Below are positions 26,973 through 36,600 of a stretch of 64,000 bases of DNA, piece by piece. The notes beneath the pieces were generated by a model. That model made no database searches. It saw nothing but the letters and a program-made list of their open reading frames with translations, and was not told where the DNA came from. The translations under genes and the position numbers were made by a program. The DNA is from DASSJM01 sp036280655. Its GTDB lineage: Bacteria > Actinomycetota > UBA4738 > HRBIN12. Each line of letters starts with the position of its first letter. The first letter of the stretch is position 1. Location of the stretch: the NCBI GenBank assembly GCA_036280655.1, contig DASUQI010000012.1, positions 1 through 64,000 of the forward strand. Direction: 5' to 3'.

Positions 26973-28808
26973 ATGAGGAAACGTAGCCTCGTCCTCGCCT
27001 GCATCGCGGTCACCGTCGCGATGGTGCTCCCCGGTGAAGCAGCAGGGGGTGCCGGAGGTTTCACCACCTCGCAGGATCCGATGCTCACGCCGGTCATGGC
27101 CGGCGTCACCGTCGAACCGCTGTTGACCGTCGGGGACGTCCTCCCGAGCGGCTTCCGGTTCGAGGCCATCCCGGACGGGATCTCGCTGCGGACCCGTGGC
27201 CAGGGGCGCGTCGACGTGTTCGTCAACCACGAAACCAGCAAGGCGCCGTTCCCCTATAACCCGCTCCAGTGGACGACCGACCCCGGGGAGTCGCAGAACG
27301 ACTTCGACAACTCGCAGGTCAGCAAGCTGCTCATCAACCGACAGACGGGCGGCGTGCTGAACGGCTCGTTCGCGATCCCGAGCAGCGCGGGCTTCCAGCG
27401 GTTCTGCTCGAACTTCCTCGCGACCGCTGCCGAGGGCTTCGATCGCGAGATCCTGTTCACGAACGAGGAGGCGATCGACTTCGTCTTCCGCGAGGAGGAC
27501 GCGTGGCCGCCGCCGATCGGTGACCCCGACGAGAAGCAGGCCGGCCTCGCGGTGGCTCTCGACGTCAAGGCGGGGACGTTCGTCGCGATCCCCGGGATGG
27601 GGCGCCACAACCACGAGAACAGCGTGGCGATCCCCGGGTTCGACGACCTCGTGATCCTGTCCGGGGACGACACGTTCACGAGCGGCCCGCTCACCGACCC
27701 CACGGTTCCTCCGACGGTCCCGCCAACCCTCCTTGCCCCCTCCCAGTCACAGCTGTATTCGTACATCGCGTCCGACACTGGCTCGGTGCTCGCCGACGAG
27801 GGCGACCTGTGGGCGTTCCACTCCACGACGGCCGGGTTCGACGATTACTACGACTTCACGCCGGGCTCGACGGCGGACATCGCGGGAGAGTTCATCGAGG
27901 TCCCCAGGAACATCGCAACGGGCCTCGACAGCGACGGATCCGAGCTGAAGTCCGCGGACGTCGGGTTCCCGCTACCCCCGAACGACGGGAGCTGGCAGCG
28001 CGACATCCGCACGCAACCGCCGACGACCGGACTCGACGGGCCGCAGTGGGTGCTCGAGTATTGGAGCCAGACGCACGACGTTTTCAACTTCGTCCGGGTC
28101 GAGGACGTCGCGTACGACAAGCGCCCGGGCATGGAGAACGTCGTCTACGTCATCGACTCGGGCCGCGGGACGGCCGGCGCCTCGCAGGCCGGCCGTTCGA
28201 CCAACGGACGGATCTGGCGGTTGGAGCTCGACCCCGACGACCCGACGCAGGTGGACTCGATGCGGATCTTCGTCGACGGCGACGACTTCCCGGTCCAGAC
28301 ACCCACAGAGATCCACCAGCCGGACAACCTCGAGAGCACCGAGGCCGGACTGATCGTCACCGAGGACCCGGGGTCGAGCCAGCAGTTCCCGGTCACTTCC
28401 ATGGATCCGAACAGGACGACGGCACGCCTGTGGTTCGTACCGTTCGACGACGCGGACCCGATGGCGGCCGGTACGCCGGCGATCGTGGCCCGCGTGGATC
28501 AGTCGGCCGACGAGGCCGACACGGACGTCGATCCGCCGGACAATCCCCCGTTCGTCGGCGGCTCCTTCCCGCTCAGCCCGGGCAACCTGGGCGCGTGGGA
28601 GACGAGCGGGATCGTCGACGCCTCGGCGGCATTCGGAGAGGGCTGGTTCCTGATCGACGTCCAGGCCCACACGCTCTGGGTGGACTCCGAACCGGGGTTC
28701 GACACGTTCATCGACACGAACACCGACCCGGACTTCACGTTCAAACGTGAGGGCGGGCAGTTGCTCCTGATCTTCATCCCGGCGACGATCCCCGCCGAAC
28801 CGACATAG
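26973..28808 (+). CDS. PhoX-like (DUF839) secreted phosphatase-like beta-propeller protein
   Basis: The 611-residue protein has a Sec signal peptide of about 26 residues and then a DUF839/PhoX-like region: 'FVNHETSKAPFPYNP' near residue 85, 'ILFTNEEAIDFVF', 'GRHNHENSVAIPG' and 'VILSGDDTFTSG'. These resemble the Ca/Fe-binding acidic motifs of PhoX alkaline phosphatases. No Tat Arg-Arg motif is seen, unlike classic PhoX, so the metal centre may differ. It is probably an extracellular phosphatase or a related non-enzymatic propeller. GGAGGG precedes the ATG and a strong hairpin follows the stop. Confidence 0.75.
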   Translation: MRKRSLVLACIAVTVAMVLPGEAAGGAGGFTTSQDPMLTPVMAGVTVEPLLTVGDVLPSGFRFEAIPDGISLRTRGQGRVDVFVNHETSKAPFPYNPLQWTTDPGESQNDFDNSQVSKLLINRQTGGVLNGSFAIPSSAGFQRFCSNFLATAAEGFDREILFTNEEAIDFVFREEDAWPPPIGDPDEKQAGLAVALDVKAGTFVAIPGMGRHNHENSVAIPGFDDLVILSGDDTFTSGPLTDPTVPPTVPPTLLAPSQSQLYSYIASDTGSVLADEGDLWAFHSTTAGFDDYYDFTPGSTADIAGEFIEVPRNIATGLDSDGSELKSADVGFPLPPNDGSWQRDIRTQPPTTGLDGPQWVLEYWSQTHDVFNFVRVEDVAYDKRPGMENVVYVIDSGRGTAGASQAGRSTNGRIWRLELDPDDPTQVDSMRIFVDGDDFPVQTPTEIHQPDNLESTEAGLIVTEDPGSSQQFPVTSMDPNRTTARLWFVPFDDADPMAAGTPAIVARVDQSADEADTDVDPPDNPPFVGGSFPLSPGNLGAWETSGIVDASAAFGEGWFLIDVQAHTLWVDSEPGFDTFIDTNTDPDFTFKREGGQLLLIFIPATIPAEPT

Positions 28809-28813
28809 CCGGC

Positions 28814-28835
28814 AGGGCGCCCGAGAGGGCGCCCT
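28814..28835 (+). terminator. Rho-independent-type hairpin after the PhoX-like gene
   Basis: AGGGCGCCC-gaga-GGGCGCCCT is a perfect 9-bp stem with a 4-nt loop, 5 bp after the stop codon. It lacks a strong T tract, as is common in high-GC actinobacteria. Confidence 0.75.
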
Positions 28836-28875
28836 CTGTTCCGCTCCCTGGGCGGCTTCGAACGCGCCATCCGCC

Positions 28876-28881
28876 TAGACT
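28876..28881 (+). promoter_or_regulatory. -10 box (TAGACT) for the cyclase gene
   Basis: TAGACT ends 6 nt before the GTG at 28888 and there is no ribosome site, fitting a leaderless transcript. No clear -35 box. Confidence 0.5.
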
Positions 28882-28887
28882 CCCGCC

Positions 28888-31800
28888 GTGGCGGCCTGTC
28901 CGAACTGCGGCACAGAGAACGCCGAGGGCGCGAACTTCTGCTCGGTCTGCGGCACACGCCTGTCGGCCGCCGACGCCGCCGAGACCCGCAAGACGGTCAC
29001 GATCGTCTTCTGCGACGTAACGGGCTCGACCGAGCTCGGCGAACGCCTCGACCCCGAATCGATGCGCAAGGTCATGGGCCGCTACTTCGACGCGATGCGC
29101 GCGGCGCTCGAGCGGCACGGCGGCTCGGTCGAGAAGTTCATCGGCGACGCCGTGATGGCGGTCTTCGGCATACCACAGCTCCACGAGGACGACGCCCTTC
29201 GTGCCGTCCGGGCGGCCACCGACATGCGGGACGCGCTCGACGAGCTCAACACCGAGCTCGAACGCGACCACGGCATCCGGCTCGCATGCCGCATCGGCGT
29301 GAACACCGGCGAGGTGCTCGTCGGCCCCGGTGACGCCGACGTCGGCCGCGTGACCGGCGACGCCGTGAACACCGCCGCGCGCCTGGAGACCGCCGCCGAG
29401 CCGGGCGACGTCCTGATCGGCGAAGCAACGATGGCACTCGTCCGCGATGCCGTCGGGGCCGAGCCCGTGGAGCCGATGTCGTTGAAGGGCAAGGCAGGGC
29501 TCGTCCGCGCCTACCGGCTGACGGGCGTGCTCCCGGGGACCGCGCAGCCGCCACGGGGGCTCCGCTCGGCGATGGTCGGGCGCGACCGCGAGCTCGACGA
29601 TCTTCGCCGCGCGTTTTCGCGGGCCGCCGAGGACCGGACGTGCGTGCTGTTCACCGTGCTCGGCGCCGCGGGCGAAGGCAAGTCTCGCCTCGTCGAGGAG
29701 TTCCTCGGTTCCGCGGGCTCCGCGGGCGTCGTGACCGGCCGGTGCCTGCCCTACGGCGAGGGCATCACCTACTGGCCCGTCGCCGAGGCGATCCGATCCG
29801 CGCTCGGCGTGCGGTCGTTCGATGAGCCGGAAGCGACGGGGCGTCGACTCGACGAGGTCGTCGCGGGCAACGAGCACGCCGACGCGATCGCTCGCCGCAT
29901 CGCCGAGATCCTCGGCACCGGCGGCGGTATGGGCTCGGCCGAGGAGATGCCGTGGGCGATCCGCCGGTTCCTCGAGATCCTCGCCGCGGAGCGCCCGCTC
30001 GTGACGGTCTGGGAGGACATCCACTGGGCCGAGCCCGCCTTCCTCGACGTCGTGAACCACATCGCGGATTGGTCGCGGGACGCCCCAATCCTCATGCTCT
30101 GCACCGCGCGTCCGGAATTCCTCGACACACGGTCGGACTGGGGCGGCGGCAAGCTGAACGCCACCACGCTGCTGCTGCAGCCGCTCGACGCGAAGGCCTC
30201 GACGGAGCTGATCGGCAACCTGCTGGGCGGCTCGGGGCTGCCGCTCGAGGCGTCCGAGCGGATCACTGACGCGGCCGGCGGCAACCCGCTGTTCGTCGAG
30301 CAGATGCTCTCGATGATGATCGACGACGGTCAGCTGATCCGGCAGGGCGGCGGGTGGGCACCCGTCGGGGACCTCTCGTCGGTGAGCGTGCCCCCCTCGG
30401 TGGCGGCCCTGCTCGCCGCGCGGCTCGAACGCCTGAGCGACGACGAGCGCCTCGCGATCGGATGCGCGTCCGTGGTCGGCCGGGAGTTCTACGCCGGCGC
30501 CGTCCACGACCTGCTCCCCGAAGGCCCTCGGGCCGAGACGAACGAGCTGATCCACTCGCTGGTCCGCAAGGAGCTCGTGCGGCCCGACCGCTCGACCGTG
30601 CCCGGCGAGGAGGCATACCGGTTCCGGCACATCCTGATCCGCGACGCCGCGTACCAGGCGATCCCGAAGGAACGACGGGCGGATCTCCACGAGGTGTTCG
30701 CCGCGTGGATCGACCGCGTCGGCGGCGAGCGAGCGGACGAGGCGGACGAGATCGTGGGGTATCACCTCGAGCAGGCGTACCGGTACCGCGAGGCGCTCGG
30801 GCCGCTCGACGAGCGCACCCGGGAGCTCGGCGACCGCGCGGCCGGGCGCCTCGCCGATGCGGGCCGGCGCGCCCTGGCTCGCCACGACATCACGGCGGTG
30901 TGCAACCTCCTGTGGCGCGCCCAGGCCCTGCTGGATCCGGCCGATCCCACCCGCGTCGCGTTCCTCCCGGACCTCGGGATCGCGCTGTGGAACGCCGGGC
31001 GGATCGACGAGGCGAACGCGATCGTCGACGACGCCCGCAGGCAGGCCGAGCAGCTCGGCGACTCGGGGTTGATCGCCCACGCGACCGTGGCTCGTTGGTG
31101 GGTCGTCTCGGACGGGGTGGAGCGACAGCTCGACGTCATCCGGTCCGATACGGAGCGGGTGATCGAGCGGTTCTCGGCGAGCGGCGACGACCGGGGGCTC
31201 GCGCGGGCGTGGCACCTGGTGGCGGACGTCGAGTGGGATCTCGGCCACGCGGGCGAGCAGCTCGCGGCGATCGACCGTGCGCTCGAGCACGCGGGACGCG
31301 TCGGGGCCACCTTCGAGACCGCGGAGCTGCTCCTCAGCGCGACGTCGGCGATCGTGCGGGGCCCGATGCCGGTCACGACCGCGATCGAGCGCGTGGAAGA
31401 GATCCTCCGCGAGCACCGCGGGAACCGCAGCATCGAGTCGTACATGTTCCACGCGCTCGGACACATGCAGGCACGGCTCGGCGACTTCGACACGGCGCGG
31501 GCATCCTCCGATCGCTACCGCACCTTCCTCCTCGACACCGGTCAGCTGATCGGGTACCTGCGCTCGGCGGAGCTGCGGTTCGACGTCGAGATGCTGGCCG
31601 GCGACCCCGAGGCCGCGCGCGCCGTCGCGGAGGAGACCTACGCTCAGCTGCTCGAGAAGGGGGACCGTTGGCCCTACCTCGCCGCCTTCCTCTCGCAGGC
31701 GCACCTCAGGCTCGGGAGGTTCGATGAGGCCGTCGGGTTCGCCGAGGTCGCCGTCTCGAGCATGATCGCGGTCGAGCGCGGGCTCGGGCTCGGCGTGCTG

Positions 31801-32049
31801 GCCCGCGTGCACGCGGGAGAGGGCGACGCGGCCCGTGCCGAGCGAGAGATCTCGGAGGCGGTCGCGATCGTCGAACAGACCGACTTCCTGTTCGACCGCG
31901 GCACGGTCTTCTCCGATCAGGCCGAGGTGCTCCGGGTGCTCGGGCGGGCCGACGAGTCGCGCGCGGCGCTCGAGCGCGCGCTCGGCGAGTTCGAGCGCAA
32001 GGGCGACCTGGTCTCGTCGGCGCGGGTGCGTTCGGAGCTCGACGCGTGA
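28888..32049 (+). CDS. Zinc-ribbon class III adenylate/guanylate cyclase fused to AAA/STAND ATPase and TPR-like repeats
   Basis: This 1053-residue protein has an N-terminal zinc ribbon ('CPNCGTENAEGANFCSVCG', about 4-22), a class III cyclase domain (about 35-205), an AAA_16-type ATPase and a long helical TPR-like C-terminus. The cyclase looks active: metal Asp residues in 'FCDVTGSTELGERL' and 'KFIGDAVMAVFG', and the transition-state Asn/Arg in 'GDAVNTAARLE'. The ATPase has Walker A 'GAAGEGKSRL' and Walker B 'VWEDIHWAEP'. Such proteins are thought to be signal-responsive regulators. Its stop is 1 bp from that of a SulP transporter carrying a cyclic-nucleotide-binding domain. Confidence 0.93.
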   Translation: MAACPNCGTENAEGANFCSVCGTRLSAADAAETRKTVTIVFCDVTGSTELGERLDPESMRKVMGRYFDAMRAALERHGGSVEKFIGDAVMAVFGIPQLHEDDALRAVRAATDMRDALDELNTELERDHGIRLACRIGVNTGEVLVGPGDADVGRVTGDAVNTAARLETAAEPGDVLIGEATMALVRDAVGAEPVEPMSLKGKAGLVRAYRLTGVLPGTAQPPRGLRSAMVGRDRELDDLRRAFSRAAEDRTCVLFTVLGAAGEGKSRLVEEFLGSAGSAGVVTGRCLPYGEGITYWPVAEAIRSALGVRSFDEPEATGRRLDEVVAGNEHADAIARRIAEILGTGGGMGSAEEMPWAIRRFLEILAAERPLVTVWEDIHWAEPAFLDVVNHIADWSRDAPILMLCTARPEFLDTRSDWGGGKLNATTLLLQPLDAKASTELIGNLLGGSGLPLEASERITDAAGGNPLFVEQMLSMMIDDGQLIRQGGGWAPVGDLSSVSVPPSVAALLAARLERLSDDERLAIGCASVVGREFYAGAVHDLLPEGPRAETNELIHSLVRKELVRPDRSTVPGEEAYRFRHILIRDAAYQAIPKERRADLHEVFAAWIDRVGGERADEADEIVGYHLEQAYRYREALGPLDERTRELGDRAAGRLADAGRRALARHDITAVCNLLWRAQALLDPADPTRVAFLPDLGIALWNAGRIDEANAIVDDARRQAEQLGDSGLIAHATVARWWVVSDGVERQLDVIRSDTERVIERFSASGDDRGLARAWHLVADVEWDLGHAGEQLAAIDRALEHAGRVGATFETAELLLSATSAIVRGPMPVTTAIERVEEILREHRGNRSIESYMFHALGHMQARLGDFDTARASSDRYRTFLLDTGQLIGYLRSAELRFDVEMLAGDPEAARAVAEETYAQLLEKGDRWPYLAAFLSQAHLRLGRFDEAVGFAEVAVSSMIAVERGLGLGVLARVHAGEGDAARAEREISEAVAIVEQTDFLFDRGTVFSDQAEVLRVLGRADESRAALERALGEFERKGDLVSSARVRSELDA

Positions 32050-32050
32050 C

Positions 32051-34312
32051 TCAGTCGAGCAGCGCATCGAACGAGCGCATCGTGTCGCCGAGCCGGTTCG
32101 CGACCGTCCAGGCGAGCCACCGATGGAGCGCGGCCGCGAGCTCGGGATCCTCGGCCTCGATGCGTTCGATCGACGACCGGCTGAGCCGCAGGACCACGCT
32201 CGGCGTCGCGGTCACGACGTCCGCCGTCCGCGCCGCGCCGGTGTAGAGGGCGATCTCGCCCACCACCACGCCGGGATGCATCGTCCGCAGCCGCACGCGG
32301 GTGCCGTCCGCCGTCTCGGTCTCTGCCTCCAGCAGGCCAGACTCGAGCACGAACACGTCGCCGGGCGGCTCGTCCTGGCGGAGCAGCACGGCACCGGCCT
32401 CGAGCTCGACGCGCTCGAGGTGCGGCGAGAGCCCCTCCGGCATCCGCGCGCGGCCGTCGCCGTCCGGGCGCGCTCCCCTTTCCGGCCCCGGCAACGCCAG
32501 GGGCGTGGCACCCACGAGCAGGCCGTCCTCGCACCGTTGCAGGGCCCGGTCGAGATCGGGCTCGAACCAGACCCGGCCGTCGATCCCCTCGACCCCGCCG
32601 CGAGCGAGTTGTTCGCGCACCGTGTCGGATGCGCCCGCGAACACGAGCTCGAACCCGTGAGCCTCGCCGAGATGCATCGTCTTGACGAAGCACGCGGCCG
32701 CGGAGGAGTCCACGCCGGTCGCGCGGCCGAGGTCGATCACCAGGAACCGCAGCAGTCCCCGCTCGAGCCGCTTCCTGATCCGCTCGAGGAGCCCGTTGGC
32801 CGTCCCGAAGAACATGAACCCGTTCACGCGCAGGATCTGGACGAGCTCGGCCGTCTCGCGGAGCGCGGCGCGCTCGGCGGCCGGCCGGTCGACGTTGGAG
32901 TGGAACGTCTCGCCCAGCGTGACCTCGCGGACGAGCTCACCCCGGCCGTAGCTCACCGCGAACAGCACGACCGCGAGCACCAGGCCGAGCACGACCCCTT
33001 CCAGGAACGTCGTGGCGATGATCGTCGCCAGGATCACGAGCACGACCCCGTACTCGAGCGGCGGGAGCTTCTTCCGCATGTCCCAGACCCACTCAACGAG
33101 GAACGCGAGGCCGAGGAACACGAGGACGCCGCCCACGATGATGCGCGGGATGAGCTCGATCACCGACGCCCCGAAGACCACGCCGGCGAGCGGGACGAGC
33201 GCCGCGATGAGCCCGGCGAACCGGGCGTCCACGCTCATCCGATCCGCGAGCGCTGAGAGACTGAGCGCGTGGTACGCCGGGGGTCCGCCGATCCCGCCGC
33301 TGATCAGGTTCACGAAGCCCGCGTCGCGCAACTCCTGGTTGGTGTCGAGGTCCCGACGCAGCACGAGCTCCGACCCGCTGATGTTGAACAGGATCGCGAG
33401 CGACGCCACCAACACGGCCGGCAGGATCTCCGCCCACGCCCCGAGCACCGTGGACCAGTCGGCGCCGGAGAGCGATCGGAGCGTCCACGGCTGCCACAGG
33501 CGGACTGCGTCGAACGGGCCGAGCAGCCACCGGCCCTCCCGGGCTTCCTCGAGCGACGAGCCCGTGAGGACCATGCCGAGCGCGAACATCACGACCCCGA
33601 TGCCGAGCACGATCGGGATCACGAGCGGCCGTTTGATCGCGCGGACGGCGAGCAGCATCACCGCGCCGAACAGCAAGGCCGGAACCCACCTGACCAGCTG
33701 GTGTTCTCGCACGAGCTGTTCGATCGTGCTGAACAGCTTGGGTTCTTTCAAGAGCTGTTTGATCGTGGGGATCGAGATGCCCGAGGCGACGAAGATCCCG
33801 CCCTTGAACAGGAGCCATCCGGTGCCGGCGAGGAACCCGCCCACGACCGGGTACGGGACGAACCGGACGAGGTTGCCGAGCTTGAACGTGCCGAGCAGCA
33901 GGAAGACGACTCCGCACAGGAGCGTCACGACCAGGGTCGCCGCGACCACGGTGAGGAAGATGTCGGGCGCCTCGTAGTCGAGGGCGCCGGACGCCCGAGC
34001 CTGGCGCTCGAGGGTCACGGCCTTCGTCGCGGCCGCACCCGCGGCGCCCGCGAGCACGGCCACCGCCGCGTCCTGCACGCTGCCGACGACACCCCGGCGA
34101 CCGGCCCGGATCGCCAGGATCGCGAGGGTGACCGTGGCGGCGGCCAGGTACAGGCCGATGCCGTCGGCGAGGCGAGAGAACAGGTAGCCGCCGAACACGA
34201 ACGCGGCGAACGCGACCGCGAGGACGGTCTCGACCGTGCCGATGATCACGCCCGCGGCGGCCGTCGCCAGCGGGCCCGCTCGTCGTCGCTCGGTCGGCGT
34301 CGTCGTCGCCAT
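32051..34312 (-). CDS. SulP anion transporter with STAS and cyclic-nucleotide-binding domains (second gene of tandem pair)
   Basis: The 753-residue protein has a SulP membrane domain (about 1-420; 'FVPYPVVGGFLAGTGWLLFK', 'ISGSELVLRRDLDTNQELRD'), a STAS domain (about 450-570; 'FLVIDLGRATGVDSSAAACF') and a Crp-like cNMP domain (about 620-745). The cNMP phosphate-binding cassette reads 'VGEIALYTGAARTADVV', keeping the Glu and Arg that contact cAMP, with A for the usual P. SulP proteins carry sulfate, bicarbonate or other anions. The ATG overlaps the TGA of the upstream paralogue (ATGA, 34312-34314), so both are translationally coupled. It converges with the cyclase gene, 1 bp between stops. Confidence 0.9.
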   Translation of the reverse strand: MATTTPTERRRAGPLATAAAGVIIGTVETVLAVAFAAFVFGGYLFSRLADGIGLYLAAATVTLAILAIRAGRRGVVGSVQDAAVAVLAGAAGAAATKAVTLERQARASGALDYEAPDIFLTVVAATLVVTLLCGVVFLLLGTFKLGNLVRFVPYPVVGGFLAGTGWLLFKGGIFVASGISIPTIKQLLKEPKLFSTIEQLVREHQLVRWVPALLFGAVMLLAVRAIKRPLVIPIVLGIGVVMFALGMVLTGSSLEEAREGRWLLGPFDAVRLWQPWTLRSLSGADWSTVLGAWAEILPAVLVASLAILFNISGSELVLRRDLDTNQELRDAGFVNLISGGIGGPPAYHALSLSALADRMSVDARFAGLIAALVPLAGVVFGASVIELIPRIIVGGVLVFLGLAFLVEWVWDMRKKLPPLEYGVVLVILATIIATTFLEGVVLGLVLAVVLFAVSYGRGELVREVTLGETFHSNVDRPAAERAALRETAELVQILRVNGFMFFGTANGLLERIRKRLERGLLRFLVIDLGRATGVDSSAAACFVKTMHLGEAHGFELVFAGASDTVREQLARGGVEGIDGRVWFEPDLDRALQRCEDGLLVGATPLALPGPERGARPDGDGRARMPEGLSPHLERVELEAGAVLLRQDEPPGDVFVLESGLLEAETETADGTRVRLRTMHPGVVVGEIALYTGAARTADVVTATPSVVLRLSRSSIERIEAEDPELAAALHRWLAWTVANRLGDTMRSFDALLD

Positions 34313-36516
34313 CAGCTCATCAGGGCGTCGAACTCGCGCATCGTGTCGGTCAACCGCTCCGAGATGACGCTCGCGAGCCACCGGTGCAGGGCGGCGGCGA
34401 GCGCCGGATCCTCGGCTTCGATCCGGGCGATCTCCGCCCCGCTCAGACGCCGGACCACGCTCCGGGTCTCGGTGACGACGTCGGCGGTGCGCGGCACCCC
34501 CGTGTACAGGGCGACCTCTCCGACGACGACCCCCGGCCGGAGCGCGCCGAGTCGCAGCCGGGTGCCGTCGGCCGTCTGGGTCTCGACCCGCAGCCGCCCG
34601 GACTCGAGGACGAACAGGTCGCCCGGCGCATCGTCCTGCCGGATCAGGACGCTGCCCTCCTCGAGCTCGACCCGCTCGAGGTAGGGAGCCAGGCCCGGCG
34701 GCATCGCGACATGGCCGTCCGGCTCGTCCGGGGCGCCGACCGGTGCGGCCGTGTCCGCGGCCTCCCCGAGCAGCACGTCCTCGCATCGCTGCAGGCCGCG
34801 ATCCAGATCGGGCTCGAGACTCACGAGCCCGGGGGTCTCCTCCACCCCGCCTCGCGCGAGCTGGCGCCGCACCTGCTCGCGGGCCCCGGTGAACACGAGC
34901 TCGAAGCCGTGCGTCTCGGCGAGATGGGTCACCTTGACGAAGGCCACGACCGCCGAGGAGTCCACACCGGTGACGCGCCGGAGGTCGATCACGAGGAACC
35001 GCATCCCGCCCTCGTCGACGCGCTTGCGGATCCGTTCGAGCAGGCCGTTGGCCGAACCGAAGAACACGAAGCCGTTCACGCGGAGGATCTGCACGCGATC
35101 GCCCATCGTCCGGAGCGCCGCCCGCTGCGCGGGCGGCCGGTCCACGTTCGAGCGGTACGAGTCCCCGAACGGCACCTCGCGGACGAGCTCGACCCGGCCG
35201 TAGCTGACCGCGAACAGCACGACCGCGAGCACGAGCCCGACCACGATGCCCGGCAGGAACCCCCTCGCGACGATCGTGAGCAGGATCAGGAGCATGATCC
35301 CGTACTCGACCCGCTGGAGCGATCGCCGGCGGTCCCAGACCCACTCCAGGATGAAGGAAAGCCCGACGAAGACGAGCACGCCGCCGACGATCATCCGCGG
35401 GATCAGCTCGATCACCGAGACGCCGACGACGACGCCCGCCAGCGGCACCGCCGCTGCGATCAGGCCGGCGATCCTCGCGTTCGCGTGCATCCGATCTGCG
35501 AGGGCGGTGAGGCTGAGCGCGTGGTACCCGGGAGATCCGCCGACCGCGCCCACGAGGAGGTTCGCGAGGCCCGCGTCGCGGAGCTCCTCGTTCGTGTCCA
35601 GGTCGCGGCGCAACAGGAGCTCGCTGCCCGAGACGTTGAACAGGATCGCGAGTACGGCGACGAGCACGGCGACGAGGATCGAGGCCCACTGCCCGGCCAC
35701 CGCCGACCAGTCCGCGCCGGTGAACGCTCGGAGCACCCAGGGCTCCCATGAAGTCGGGTCGTCGAACGGCCCGTAGAGCAACCACCCGCCGCCTCGCGCG
35801 AGGTCGAGCGTCGACCCGCTGACGACCACGCCGACCCCGAACGCCACGAGCCCGACCAGCAGCATCACCGGGATCACGAGCGGCCGCTTCACGATCCGCA
35901 CCGCGAGGAGCATCAACACGCCGAACCCGAGGGCGGGCAGCCATCGCTGCGCCGCGAACCACTCCGTGAGGTCGCCGACCGTGTCGAGCGCGGGCGCCAC
36001 GCCACCCGCAACGAGGATCCCTCCCTTGAGCAGCAGCCATCCCACCCCGGCGAGGAACCCGCCGACCACCGGGTACGGCACGAACCGGATCAGGTTGGCG
36101 CGCTTCGCCCGCCCGAGCACCAGGAACGCGACGGCGACGAGGATCGTGACGACCAGCGTGGCAGCGACGACGCTGAGGAACCCCCGCTCCGGGCCTCCGA
36201 AGGCGGTCAGCGAGGTCCCCGCCGCCACGATCGTCAACACGGCGGCGATCGGTTCCTGCAAGCCGCCGACGACCCCACGCGAACCCGCCCGCCACGCGAA
36301 GACCGCGAGGACGAGCGCGGCGGCCCCGAGGTAGAGCATCACGCCATCGGGCAGGGAGTCCACGATGCGGCCGGAGAACACGATCACGGCCAGTCCTGCC
36401 GCGATGACGGTCTCGATCGCGCCGATCAGTAGCCCGGCGACGACCGACGACACGAGGCGCCCCGAACGGCGCTCCTCCGACACGGTCCCCCCTCCGCGGT
36501 CCCGACCCACGGCCAT
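34312..36516 (-). CDS. SulP anion transporter with STAS and cyclic-nucleotide-binding domains (first gene of tandem pair)
   Basis: The 734-residue protein has the same three-part plan as its neighbour and is clearly a paralogue: SulP membrane domain ('FVPYPVVGGFLAGVGWLLLK', 'VSGSELLLRRDLDTNEELRD'), STAS ('FLVIDLRRVTGVDSSAVVAF') and cNMP domain with cassette 'VGEVALYTGVPRTADVV', a full match to the consensus PRTA core. The ATG at 36516 has AGGAGAGG upstream; a GTG at 36483 preceded by GGAGGGG is an alternative. A TATCTT -10-like box lies at 36543-36548. The transported anion is unknown; gating by cAMP is inferred. Confidence 0.9.
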   Translation of the reverse strand: MAVGRDRGGGTVSEERRSGRLVSSVVAGLLIGAIETVIAAGLAVIVFSGRIVDSLPDGVMLYLGAAALVLAVFAWRAGSRGVVGGLQEPIAAVLTIVAAGTSLTAFGGPERGFLSVVAATLVVTILVAVAFLVLGRAKRANLIRFVPYPVVGGFLAGVGWLLLKGGILVAGGVAPALDTVGDLTEWFAAQRWLPALGFGVLMLLAVRIVKRPLVIPVMLLVGLVAFGVGVVVSGSTLDLARGGGWLLYGPFDDPTSWEPWVLRAFTGADWSAVAGQWASILVAVLVAVLAILFNVSGSELLLRRDLDTNEELRDAGLANLLVGAVGGSPGYHALSLTALADRMHANARIAGLIAAAVPLAGVVVGVSVIELIPRMIVGGVLVFVGLSFILEWVWDRRRSLQRVEYGIMLLILLTIVARGFLPGIVVGLVLAVVLFAVSYGRVELVREVPFGDSYRSNVDRPPAQRAALRTMGDRVQILRVNGFVFFGSANGLLERIRKRVDEGGMRFLVIDLRRVTGVDSSAVVAFVKVTHLAETHGFELVFTGAREQVRRQLARGGVEETPGLVSLEPDLDRGLQRCEDVLLGEAADTAAPVGAPDEPDGHVAMPPGLAPYLERVELEEGSVLIRQDDAPGDLFVLESGRLRVETQTADGTRLRLGALRPGVVVGEVALYTGVPRTADVVTETRSVVRRLSGAEIARIEAEDPALAAALHRWLASVISERLTDTMREFDALMS

Positions 36517-36542
36517 CGGACCTCTCCTCGAGGCCCGTGCGA

Positions 36543-36548
36543 AAGATA
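36543..36548 (-). promoter_or_regulatory. -10-like box (TATCTT) of the SulP operon
   Basis: TATCTT on the minus strand lies 26 nt before the ATG at 36516, leaving room for the AGGAGAGG ribosome site. No good -35 box is seen. Confidence 0.3.
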
Positions 36549-36580
36549 GTCGTTTGCGGCAGGACGGGCTTCGTCGTGCA

Positions 36581-36597
36581 TCACACCGGGTGTGTGA
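36581..36597. promoter_or_regulatory. Inverted repeat TCACAC-N5-GTGTGA upstream of the SulP operon
   Basis: A perfect 6-bp inverted repeat with 5-nt spacer lies 65 bp upstream of the first SulP gene and just outside the terminator hairpin of the convergentless gene at 36628. The half-sites resemble Crp half-sites but in reversed order, so it is not a normal Crp site. Confidence 0.25.
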
Positions 36598-36600
36598 CCC

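Noticed and set aside
28774..32067. Minus-strand open frame of over 1000 codons opposite the cyclase gene
   Set aside because: A shadow of the cyclase gene; no recognisable domain, and composition typical of antisense frames.
36581..36597. Crp binding site for the SulP operon
   Set aside because: The half-sites are in reverse order (TCACAC then GTGTGA) relative to TGTGA-N6-TCACA, so it does not fit a Crp site. Listed only as an inverted repeat.
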